Below are positions 25,301 to 36,631 of a stretch of 64,000 nucleotides of DNA, piece after piece. The stretch covers positions 11,098,001 through 11,162,000 of the forward strand of contig NC_088786.1 of assembly GCF_949628265.1 (NCBI RefSeq), given 5' to 3'. This stretch comes from Cloeon dipterum. Taxonomy: Eukaryota; Arthropoda; Insecta; Ephemeroptera; Baetidae. Position 1 is the stretch's first letter, and each line of letters starts with the position of its first letter. The notes under the pieces were generated by a model. It was not told the DNA's origin and made no database searches. It was given only the letters and a program-made list of their open reading frames with translations. The translations under genes were made by a program, and so were the position numbers.

Positions 25301-27306
25301 TGAATCCGCCGCCGCCGCCGCCGCCTCCTCCACCTCTGTTAAACTGAGCATCCTTGTCGGAGATCAGTTCATAGACAAGCTGCTTAGCATACTGAAAAGC
25401 AGAAAAAAACGTTAACCTGTTAAAAAAGCTCACAGCAAAATCAAACTTCTATTGTTTGAGGATCTCCAGTGATTCTCAGTGCCTTTTCCATCTCAGTCTC
25501 TGGCCCATCCTGAATGATAACCAGCTTTGCTCCTGACTTTTCTTGCAACTGCTTGATCGTCTCTCCTCCCTTGCCAATGACCAATCCAACCTTGTTTCCA
25601 GGCACCATCATTTCCACCTAGAATAAATATAAGGAAAGGTTAGCTTACAGGTGAAGCCAAAATGATTAACTTCTTACGGAATTTTGACCCATATGTCCTC
25701 CGCCGCCGCCGCCTCCTCCTCCTCCTCCGCCGCCACCACCACCACCACCTCCGCCGCCACCTCCACCACGGCTCTCAAAGGTGTCAAATCCAGGAAGATC
25801 GCCTTCTTTGTTCCCTCTCTGATTTATGATGCCCATAATCATGTCACGGGCTCGGCTGTAATATTTTCAAATGAGTCACCACGTTGACAACGTAAATGCA
25901 CGTACTTAATGGCATCCCTGGTGCCTGTAATGGTGCACAGTCTGTCAGGCAGTCCATGGCTGTCGGAAGCCATCTGGATTTTGCAGCCAGCCTCATTTTG
26001 CAGCCTGGTTATTTGTTCCCCGCCACGGCCAATGACTAAAATCACGTTTCAGATTAAATTATTTTACAATTTAAAAGTGTTAACTACTCACTCAGTCCAA
26101 CCATCTTGTCGGGCACCCTTATGTCCTCAGTCACTACGCCGCCCATGCCAGGTCGCATGCCTGGGTTGCCTGCCATATTGCTAGGCTGTCTCATGGACGC
26201 GTAGTCATTGATGTTCCCTGCAGGCTTCTTAGCCTCTGGCTCTGAAGAAAATCATGCACGAAGAAAGGTTTTTATTTACGGATATTTAATCAATTCAATA
26301 TCAATTCTGGTCTGCACATAAGTATGTTCCAACTGAATTAAAATTGTATACCTGTCCAATCCATGCCTGAACCTGGGCCGTCTTCAAGAGGCCTCTTTTG
26401 TCCTGCGTGTTCCCCGCTGCCGGGATTGATTTTAGCAGCAATCTGAAATTAATCAATTAGTACACTTAAGACAGAAAGAACCAATCTGAAGATGTAATTT
26501 TTTTGGTTACATATTAAAAAACTCATATGGAATAATCGAAACTCGTTCACCCACTTCTCGGCTGAATAGGGACCTCCATGTTAGAGGATGGTATCCTTAC
26601 TCCGTAAATCTTATGGAGGAAAACGAGAATGTGAGTGAACGATTATTGTGACTTTTGCATACTGTGCTAAAATCTCTAAAATCTTAACTATAACATGACA
26701 TGTGAGTGTGTTAATTAAATCACGAATAATGCTTTCCTAAGAGTGGGGGACGTCATGACTATGACTGTATTGTAGTGTTTGAGTGCTTAAATTATCAGTT
26801 TTAAGTTTTTCAGAGAGGGAAAACCGAAAGACAAATTAAACAACACAATTTCGCGAACAGAGAACAAACGATGGAAATTGACGGTGCCGTGTGGATCAGG
26901 TTCAGTAAAAATTTGGTGTATAATTGTATAAACATATTTAGAGACTCAAGGTTATGTGTTAAGCATTCTTTTGCCTCATAAAAAGGCCCGGTGGTGACCA
27001 ATTCATGAGTTTTCGGTGCACCGGACCTTAATTAGCCACAAACAAACGCGATACACCGCTTATAGTGGTTCGCTAAATTGAAAAACAGCTTAAATGCCGG
27101 GTAAAAGCCAAAGCTTGGGACCATTGAACTTAAATGCCCGTAGCGGCATCGGCGAGAGGACGGTCACTTTTGACCTCGGATTTAAGCCACTATTTCGACG
27201 CAATTTAACGCAATTTACTTACCAAACGAGCACGGTGCAATGCTTCAGCAAAAGCAACGTTACTATTTGAAGATTGTGGCGGAGCTACCGCTGAATAATC
27301 ACTCAT
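22321..27306 (-). CDS. Psi: Psi / far-upstream-element-binding (FUBP/KSRP) KH-domain protein
   Basis: Thirteen coding exons on the minus strand: 27306-27223, 26442-26352, 26241-26092, 26035-25906, 25855-25678, 25617-25447, 25391-25245, 25049-24843, 24783-24442, 23950-23895, 23830-23629, about 23530-23342, 22530-22321. The product is about 718 residues. Four KH domains each show their loop: VIGRGGEQI (KH1), [12 protein letters not shown] (KH2), [12 protein letters not shown] (KH3), [12 protein letters not shown] (KH4). KH1 and KH2 are separated by 24 consecutive glycines. A second Gly-rich segment joins KH2 to KH3. The C-terminus holds two copies of the FUBP tyrosine motif ([14 protein letters not shown]) in separate exons, then a Gln/Gly/Tyr-rich tail. 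In flies Psi inhibits P-element third-intron splicing and regulates Myc with Mediator; vertebrate FUBPs bind the MYC FUSE. The start of exon 12 is uncertain: 23530 or 23509 are both in phase, giving 718 or 711 residues. Confidence 0.93.
25691..25766 (-). repeat. Poly-glycine trinucleotide tract in Psi
   Basis: Twenty-four consecutive Gly codons (a mix of GGT, GGA, GGC) in the linker after KH1. Mixed codons suggest selection for glycine instead of a simple replication-slippage repeat. A related Gly-rich tract lies at about 25255-25335 between KH2 and KH3. Confidence 0.85.
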
Positions 27307-27891
27307 TATGAACCATGCAGCAGAATAAGTGAAAAATGGCGCAACCCAAAACTGTCATGGACGCGTAAAATTGTTGTGGGGCAGCGGCGGCGGCAGCAGG
27401 AAAAGCTCTCTCTCTCTAGTCAATGTAGTTCCTAGTTGCGAACACAAGGTAGCGCCTGCAACATAGGTGCGGGTCGCGGGATCCGCCCACTCTCACGTAA
27501 CAAAAAATGTAGGTGTGTAAATATAGGTGTTGCGACGTCCAAATAAGTAGAAATAATTTCGGACAAATCTACCAAACGAGTTGATTAGATCGCAGTTAGT
27601 GCGACACCCTTTCAACTTTCCTGCGTCGCTGGGCAGAATGAGGTGAATTTCGACGCGCTCTGCTCGTTCCGTGTGGACGGAGTTGGCCGACCAGTTTGAC
27701 ACTTAGTGCTGAGCGACTTCATTGTTCCCTCACTGAGGAAAGAAAACAAAGGGCCTGTGATGTTAGTGTTTGGATCGCGCTAATTGTCCATACATAGATG
27801 CCACGAAGAGTTACTGAAGCATTGGCGGAAATAGCCAGAGTTTAAGTGCCTTAGGAAATTGCAAAATTTGCTTTAACATAGATTTGGCAAA
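27307..27891. promoter_or_regulatory. Divergent promoter region, Psi / RALGAPA
   Basis: 585 bp separate the start codons of Psi (minus) and RALGAPA (plus). It includes a GC-rich run with a GGC repeat (about 27383-27397) and a short (CT)n run (about 27408-27418) that could bind GAGA-type factors. No other gene is supported here. The use as a shared promoter is inferred from the arrangement. Confidence 0.5.
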
Positions 27892-30800
27892 ATGTTTGCC
27901 AAGAAGATAACCAATATTGACATCAAGAAATCCACCTTGAAAATTCAGGATTGTAAACGGGACAGTGCTACCAGACTTAAGCACGTAAAAATCGTAATCG
28001 GTAAAACTCTATTAAAATTTTGTCTAGTTATTTGTAACTGTTAATGATTTTTAGACAATGTGGAAACTTCAGTAGCCAAATCTTTTTTTGAGGCAAACTA
28101 CAGTCATGTCTACAACATCCTTTACGAAAGTTTCCTAGCGGCTGAAACCAACTTGAAACAGAAAAGTAAATTTATGTTGTTATATCTTATAACATAAATA
28201 TTAAACACATTTTGTTCGTTTTAGTTCAAAAGACACACAAGGAAGAGCTGGATTTGGTTCTCGCTGTACTTGAAAAAGTTTTGGTTTTGCTACCTGAGCT
28301 CTTGTCAAAACGCTGGCAATGCTACAGTCTCACAAGGATGATGCTCAAGCTTGTGCACCACGACAATGCCTGGAGGGTGAGAAAGGAGGGAATAAGGTTA
28401 GTTAACTGGTTGTTACTTTAAAATTATACTTAACATGTGTTTTTCAACTAGGTTGTTTCTGCTCTGGTACCAAGCTCTGGGAGAAAATGCTCCAGACACT
28501 CTCCACGCAATTTTTGCGACCCTTGTGCCTGGTTTTCCAACGCCAAAGTTGGGGGATAGGTTTTCAGCGCTGTGCAGTGACACTCCTTACACAATGTTTT
28601 TTGAATTGATTGAAGGTAGCAATTAATGTTTTTCGATAGATATTTAGATTTGATGTTTGCTGTTACTGCAGAGCAAGCAAGCCCTGCGAAAATTCAGCCG
28701 ATTCTCCACTCGCAAAGTATGGATAAGCACTTGGAAGAACGGATGCAATCAGTTCTAGACACAATGCTGGACTTCATGGTTTCACAGGTAAATTTAGACT
28801 GATAGATTACAAATCACTATTTAACCCTTCATCTGAATCCCAGGTAACAAAAATTGAGTGGCGAGATCGTTTCGCTCGGCAACATCTGTGCTTCTCCTTT
28901 TTGTTGGACCGATTCAAGAAATTCTATCTGCCTCACATATTCCCCACGTTCTCACACTCCACCAGTTTATACAAACCAAATTTGGGTAATTATTAGTTCT
29001 CTTTCTGCCTTAAAGTTGCCACTGATATATGTCTACCTAGACTTCCCAGATTCCCGAAAACCCATATCCACGCTAATTGACACTCCAAACGGCAAAAAAC
29101 CAGACCCGTTTGTTGCCTGCCGCGTCAACGTGATCAAATGGGTTTCCCAATTCGCGCACGTGAATCGGAGGGACTCCTTCACAGGCAGTCAAAGCTATGC
29201 CACCAGTGATGATGGCGGACCTGAGTACCGCAGGATCAGCGTCATCAGCCAGGGCCCAGAATCGTCTCTTGAGCATCGTGGAAGTCAGGTTTCCGACGCT
29301 GACAGCTTCCAAAGTGAAGGGTATTTTTTTACAGATTTCCCTGAATGCAGGCACTCAATTTTCTTTTCCATTTCAGCGATCCTGCTGGAAACTTGACGTC
29401 GATGTGTCTTGCGAGAGACGTGATGTATGGTTCAAGGGAAAACGTCAATTTTGTGCACGAGATTTATCGCCAAGCATTCCTGCTCAACTTCACTCATTCC
29501 TCAGCAATCAGAAAAGCGCTGGCAATATACAAGGACTGGATCCAAATGACATCAGCTGAAATTCCTCAATTCATTTTGGAACCTGTTGAGTCTGGCAGAG
29601 GACGTTTGCCATCGTTGGAATCTGCCTCAGAGGTCAGCCTTAACAACCGTGATGAAAAACGTCATGTTTCATATATTACCATTTCAGGTTGATGGTGGAC
29701 ATGAATCTAGAATGGATTCTCATTCCAGCAGTCTGACTGATGAGTCACACGTCAGAGCAGGCCTCCAGGTATTTCCTCCCTGAATTAACACTTTCTTAAA
29801 TTGATCCATCTTCACTGCAGAATATCCTCCAAATCTTTATGACAAACGCTGCAAACCTGTTTCTCTTGGAGGTGACACCAGACCAATCGTCATCTCTTGA
29901 AGAGCAAGTAGATGCTTGCAAAAGAGTGCTAAACATTTATAGATACATGGTAATGAGGACCAAGATGGAGACAAAGACATGGTAAATAAGTCATTTTTAT
30001 GCATGTACTTGAATCAAACTTGTTTGTGTGATTAGGGAGCAATTGCTAATGACCCTGCTGAAGATAACTTCTCAAGTGATAACGAAAATACCTCCCAAGC
30101 GAAAAGATGACACTCTTGGTGGAAAGTTGGCTCAAGCTTTATTTCAGGTGAAATCTTTGAATATTTTATGAACTTTGGTGGCTTATATTGAAATCCACAG
30201 ACCCTCATTGTGACTTGGATCAAGGCCAACCTAAATGTCATTGTCAGCACAGAACTCTGGGATCATTTCTACCATACCCTTTCTTCTCTCACTCAGTGGG
30301 AGGAGTTGATAAAGGAATGGGCGGTGAGAATTTTTTTTCTAGAATCCAGGCTTTATCTGATTAATTTTGAAAATTTGTAGAAAACCTTGGATACTCTAAC
30401 TAGGGTTATGGCTCGTCAGGTGTACAAGCTGGACTTAGATGATTTGCCTCTTGATAGAATGAAAGACCAAAAAGAGAAGCGAAGACCTCACGTGACGATT
30501 CCACAGCAGCCAAACAAAGACTTGGGCAGGCTGACGATTCGAAGCCCCAAGCATGGAGCTTTGTCTGCAGATAATTCCTCGTTACCAAGTAAAATTTTCC
30601 ATGAGTTTAGGAAGAAAACTAATTAGCTCTATCCAGGTGCCTCTGTGTGTGGACCCGATGGCAACGAATTTATTAAAATCAAAGCATCTGGTGTGTGCCA
30701 ACTGCTAAGGAGGAACAGAGGACTCAGAAGGTGTTTCAGTGACAGTTGCCTTGCTGCAAACAAGAGACGCATCTCTGTCCATTCAGCTGACAACGGAATT

Positions 30801-33800
30801 TTCAGATTTCCAGGTAAATTTCAACTCTATAAAATTTTAACAGTCTGGAATCAACTTATAAAACCCGGTTTTCAATCTCTGTAGATCAAGAAATTGAGCA
30901 ATTGTTCCATTCAAAGAAGATCAAAAGGGCAAATTACATCAAAAGATCATTTTCCCTGGACTCCATCTCGCTTCCAAAGGATACAAGTTTGGGCTACCCT
31001 GAGTCAGGGACGCCAACTCGCACGCCTTCACCGTCACCCTCAAGTGGAGTTGGTGCAAGTTTGGTCAAGGACTCAATAATGCAGATGGACAACATCTCTG
31101 CCGATGGCAACAGCTATGATCCAAGCAACAACTCTGAGCATCGATCTGTGATGGCAGGTGGCAACCTCAAAGGCTGGTGCCCGGAAGTGGTGGTCATTCT
31201 GTGGCGTCGCATGCTTGGTGCTCTCGGTGATGTCAACCGCTTAGTTCACCCCAACCTGCACGTACAAGTTTTTGAGTACTTAATAGAACTTAGTCAAACA
31301 CTGCTTAAGGTGAGTATTTATTTCATTAAATCTAAATTAAATTCAAGTGGAATCTAGGTTTGAAAGTCACTTTTGGACCTAGGTTCTACCAATATTAAAT
31401 GTTTTATAGACTAAATAAGAACATTTTTTAGATACACGGGAACCACAGTTTAGTGCTTCAACCAAATTCTCCATCTCCATCAACAGACTTAGTTCCACCT
31501 TTTTTGATAATCATTCCTTGGTGTATGAAGGTATTGATGTTTTTTTTTTTAATTTTGAACTTGATTAAAACTACTTGAGTTCATTTCCAGGCTCTAGTCC
31601 TTCCTAATGACTACAACAGAGGAAAGGTTTGTGCTTATGAGTTGCTTTGTGACCTGATTTTGGCCTGTCAAGACATCAATCTGCCCAAAGATATTGTCAT
31701 TGAATTCTATCGCGTTCTTCATTTGGGGCTAACAGGCACGCACCAGGTAAATACTCGTATATCGATGTCCTTTTCATGTACTCCTTTCTGACTCTTTATT
31801 TTGCAAGATTTTGGCACGTGATTGCATGCCTGTTCCTGTCACTCAAGGTGATGGTAGCAAGATCAGCCTTTCGGATGTAATATTTTGTTTTTGCTTTCTT
31901 TGTTCACTTTGTGCTTTTACTTGGCAATACCTGATTGCCTTTTGTTTTGGTTAGCCTGTGATCAATGCGTTGGTCAGACATTGCGGAACTCGATTTTTCT
32001 CACTGATGCTTCCTGGACACACTCTGCTGATGCTGGATTTCATGCAGGCCTCAAACACAGTCATTGGGTCAAATGATATTCGTGGTGTAAGTTTTTTCGG
32101 TCATCATTTTTACGAATTTTATTAATAGATATTATTTGTTTTAACATAGGTGCCACGCACAGAGGCCATGTCGATAATTGGTGCCTTACTCAGCCTAAAT
32201 TCTATTGCTGAAAACGCAGTTCTGAATCCAAACAGCACCGAATACTCGCTCATTACATCTTCTGATACAAAGGTAATCAAGAACCAGCCAAAATAAGATT
32301 TCGATTTCTCATTCTTAATTTTTTTCTAGGATTATATATTTACCCTGCTGTTGCGATTTGGTAAAATGGAGCAATCTGGCAAAGCTCGATGCATTGCTTT
32401 GTCATGCATTGGTATATTTTTATGCGAGGAATTGCGACAAAGACATTCCCACCCAAAGATGCGTGATGCAATCAGTGTACTTCTGATGTCACTTAGGGTA
32501 ATTGAACTCCTGCACTCATTGATTTTGCATACTAATCTCGTTTTCTTTTCAGTGTAACCACAAAACTATTGTTAAAGTAGCCATAGAAAACATTTTGCTT
32601 CTGGCCGACAACACAGATGCGCTATTGATGCAGCATCCTGAATTACCTCTTCTCATTGTTGAAGTAATTACCTCGCAAATTCTGTAAATGCCACTTCTAA
32701 TTCATCTTTTTTCGTCTAGACTGTTGTGCAAACAATTCACAGCCTCCTTGTCACTGACAACACTCCAATGTTTGACGATGAAGGTCGTCTTTTGGTCAGC
32801 CTGCTCTTCTGCATTGGGGAGTGGTGCATGAGACTTCCCGTTTATTTGCTCACGAAGTCATTTGCTGGGAGTTGTCTTTTGCTCAATGTGTTTAGAGTAA
32901 GTTACATTTGAATTGGGTTGCTGAAAAGAAGCTGTTAAAATACATTCAAGTCTTAGCAGATCTAATTTATATTTGTAAGTGCGATAAAACTGTTTAATCT
33001 GCAGGTACTTAACTGCATTTTGTCAAAAAATCAAACACACTCAGAGCTCCCGCCTCTCGACTCGGATTTTGAGCCAAATATCAAGTTTGATGACCTAAAA
33101 GAAAGACCCTGGCAAGGAGGAAGAGGAACCCTGTTGCCAAGCAACAATCACAACCTGAATGAAAACTCGGTGACCAGTTTAAAACTAGCTGCTAAGACGG
33201 TAATCGCTTCAAAATATTTCTTCAATTATAGTCACTGCATTTAATATTATTTAGGTTTTCACTCACCTTCTGAGACACTTGGATCACTTCCCGATGGCTT
33301 CGCGTGCTGCGAGGCTTTCGTCACTAGCCGAGGAGCATGACGATGTGCCTGGACTGAACTCCAGCAAGCTCAACACGCAAATTTTCTCTGAGCCAAACGT
33401 CCAGCTCTTCATTATAAACAACAAAATAATCATGTCAATGATTGAGCTGCCTGCGCCAGAGCCCACCATTGGAGGAGTAACATTCGGACTGTGCGCGGCA
33501 CCATTCCAAGTGAGACTGATTTTGCGAGATAGAGGCTGCAAAACGTGTTGGGACGCATCACTTTTGTACTGCAACGAGGAGGACAAAGCTCACTGCTCAA
33601 GCCCAGCTCCAAGTGAGTTAATTTTACTAAATTTCGTTTATTTTTATTATTCATTTTATTGGACACCATCGGTGTACAACTAACAGTCAATTACAAATTT
33701 ATTATAACGGAATGCTCGAAATTTCGTTTATGCAATCGCAAAATGTTTAAACATGGAATCAATCAATATTTTTGCTTGCTTTTTCAACTCCAATTTTAAC

Positions 33801-36438
33801 TGCTTTGGCATGTCGTTCATGCCGCGGAAAAACGGCCCATCTCTTATCGTCGCATTTGTAAATAATCACCGCCAGGCCTACCGTTGGCAAAAATGCCCCT
33901 GGGTAATTATTTACAAATGCGACGATAAGAGATGGGCCGTTTTTCCGCGGCACGAACGATGTATGGGACAAATCGCTGCCGTTGCAATTTGAATATTGAC
34001 GAAAGGAAATAATAATAGACAGACCCACATCAAATTGGCCATTCCGTAATTTCGCAGGCTTTTCCAAAGACCTTGAGTATATTAACTCGATTGGAGCGTT
34101 CATCGTTGAGCAAAATGCTGCCTCGATGCACAGGGTGATCAGACGCAAACCGCCAAATGTTTTGCCAACCTTTGAAAACGCAGAAGATGATATGGACAGC
34201 CTTGACGATGTAAAATTCCCCAATTTGTCCGTTTATTCAGAATTCACTAATTTGCATGCATAAACAGCTCCTCCAGTACATTGGTCATACAAGCTCGGAG
34301 TGCCTGATTGCTCTAGACACGCCAAGAAACGTGGCCGCACAAAGCATGCCTTCGCTCAATACCAGAGTGGAAGTGGAGGCATTAGCATCAATTGTGAGCC
34401 AGAAGAAAAACGAAAAGGAGTTTGTTAGCTGCAACAGGGAACAAGAGCACCAATAGTATGATGATAATCTTGCGTAAATATTTGTGTACCAAATAAATCT
34501 TTCAGCTTAATGGCCTCAAAATGCCTTCCTGAACCTCAGACGACACCAAGCTTGTGCTTTGATTTGTGCAAACTGCTGTTTTCACACTTTGGCTACACAG
34601 GCTGGGAGCGTAGATCTCATATCAACTTGCTGCGTAAAGATGAAAAGTTCATCAGAGAGGTCAGGAATCTGGATGCAAAAATATGCCGAGAAACCCACAA
34701 AATCGCCGTATTTTACGTTTCGGATGGTCAAGAAGACAAGAACTCGATCCTCTCCAACACATCTGGCAGTGCTGCCTACGAAGAATTCGTTGCTGGGCTA
34801 GCGTGGGAGGTGGAGCTGGAGAGCCACACCGGCTTCATGGGTGGACTGCAAAAAAACAAAAGCACTGGTGATACAGCACCGTATTACGCAACATCCTTTG
34901 TTGAGGTTATGTTCCATGGAGCCACTCGAATGCCTTCTTCAAGCCAAGAAAGTTTACTTCAAAAGGTATGCAATTCAAAGCAATACATTTTTGTTCAGTC
35001 TAAATCCCAACGCAATTTTTACATGAATTTGATATAATCAACAACTACCCATCGGCTCTAATCACACATTTTTTGCCATTTTTATTGAAAACTGAATAAT
35101 ATACTTACAATCCGCATCTTAAACTAACTCTGTAACAATTTTAGTACTGTACGCATTGTGCGTTTATAACAATTTTCTATTCTATAAATTAACGTTTGAA
35201 AACCGTGCATTTTATTTACTACTTCTCTCTTATTTTGTTAATCAAGTTCCTACAGTAGAAATTTCTTAATTTAATTACTTCATCTACTTCCCGTCCCAAA
35301 GGAACTATAATGAATACAGAGGAACCGATTTAACAATTATTATTAAACTCTATTTATTCAACATCTGATGCTCAAAATATTTTGTCAAATTAACTAATTA
35401 GTTATGGTTGCACAATTTTTTTCGTTTCAGTCAATTTATTGCGGTAATTTAATTTAAGATGTGCTCATTTGATTTTAAGACGCACAATTATAATTCATAC
35501 GCTTTTGTATTTAGACCCGCCACCTTGGAAACGATGAAGTCCACATCGTGTGGTCAGAAAACTCTCAAGACTATTGGCGCGGTATAATCCCAACTGAGTT
35601 TTGTGATATCCTGTTGGTCATCTACCCCCTGCCAAACCGATTGTACCGCGTGCAGGTTAATCGCAAGAAAGACGTACCCTACTTTGGACCGCTATTCAAT
35701 GAGGCGATCGTGGGTCACCAAGCACTACCAACGCTTGTTAGGGCGACCGCAATCGCAGCCTCCAGAGCCAAGAGGAGCATGCTTCCCATGTACCAAACCT
35801 TGTAAGCTCGCCTAAATTGAGTAAATTTTGTTTTCTTCAATCTGAGATTATTCGCAGCTTTGAAGAAAGGACTAAAGCGTTGTTGACAATCGCAGACCAC
35901 TACAAAATTCCATCAACATTTGAGGAGTTCACTTCAGCGGTGTATGCTCCTGTATACCTAGTGAAATCAACTGGTAGGTGAAACGTCAGAAAATATATAT
36001 TTTTTTCAATTGAAATTTATTCCTGGTTCCTTGGAGCTTTGATACTTAATGACAATTTACTGTGGTCATCTTTATCATTGAAAAATGAAAGCTGAAGCGG
36101 TCAAAATTTTTGAAGTTCCAATCACATTTAAGGAATTTAATCAAAATGAGGGTATTGAAACATGCATTATTTGCGCAGCTTCCATGTATTCGTCCAGCAA
36201 CGAGCCTGGCCATAACGCAGACAGCACTCCACACCATTTAATGGGCTCAGTGATGCGATCAAACAGCACACTGTCTGCGAACTCGCTGTCTGGCAGCACC
36301 ACATCCACCGTGACACTAGACACTTTCACCATGATGACCGACCACCATTCATTTGGCGCCGAGGAAGATTTGCATGATATCGCGTTGAGTGATAGCTCTG
36401 GCCCACCAACCATATCCTTTGCAAAGGACGCAGACTAG
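27892..36438 (+). CDS. RALGAPA1: Ral GTPase-activating protein subunit alpha (RalGAP alpha / GARNL1)
   Basis: Thirty-one exons encode 1,895 residues in frame. First exons: 27892-28000, 28055-28165, 28225-28396, 28452-28615. Last exons: 33255-33612, 34058-34209, 34268-34455, 34506-34965, 35515-35801, 35858-35973, 36179-36438. The N-terminus ([20 protein letters not shown], then [13 protein letters not shown]) and helical blocks ([44 protein letters not shown]) match the family. The Rap/RalGAP catalytic domain is in exons 27-30: [54 protein letters not shown], then RGIIPTEF and [11 protein letters not shown]. The Asn-containing segment is present, so activity is expected. RalGAP alpha pairs with RalGAP beta to inactivate Ral and is controlled by Akt phosphorylation. 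The Ser/Thr-rich C-terminal tail (about the last 87 residues) is the least conserved part. The gene is related to TSC2 but distinguished by these blocks. Confidence 0.95.
33613..34057 (+). other. RALGAPA intron holding a foldback element
   Basis: A 445-nt phase-1 intron, much longer than most introns of this gene. It joins CCA A| to |GC TTT TCC cleanly. About a third of it is the inverted repeat described separately. Confidence 0.8.
33814..33958. mobile_element. Foldback / MITE-like inverted repeat in a RALGAPA intron
   Basis: Two 57-bp arms, 33814-33870 and 33902-33958, are reverse complements of each other with about two mismatches. Each contains CCGCGGAAAAACGGCCCATC. The 31-bp centre has a further short complementary pair (CCAGG/CCTGG). 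There is no coding capacity. Structure and size suit a foldback MITE or a solo hairpin remnant of a DNA transposon; a hairpin-RNA source is an alternative. I do not see a clear target-site duplication. Confidence 0.7.
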
Positions 36439-36584
36439 ATAGGCTCTTACTTATATTTCCATTATATAATGTACTTTCTTTCCAACTGTCCTTCTAATTA
36501 TAATCATTACGTTTTTTGTTCATAAGATAATTTATTCACGGTTACTTAGTTTGTCAAATCAACTGTTAATGCTATTTTATAAAC

Positions 36585-36596
36585 AATAAATTTATT
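36585..36596. terminator. Palindromic double poly(A) signal, RALGAPA / chitinase-like gene
   Basis: AATAAATTTATT reads AATAAA on the plus strand (36585-36590, 147 nt past the RALGAPA stop) and AATAAA on the minus strand (36596-36591, 36 nt past the chitinase-like stop). The two converging genes thus place their cleavage signals back to back in one 12-bp palindrome. Confidence 0.7.
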
Positions 36597-36631
36597 TTTA
36601 AATTTAATACAACAGCTAAAGCACGTTTGTC

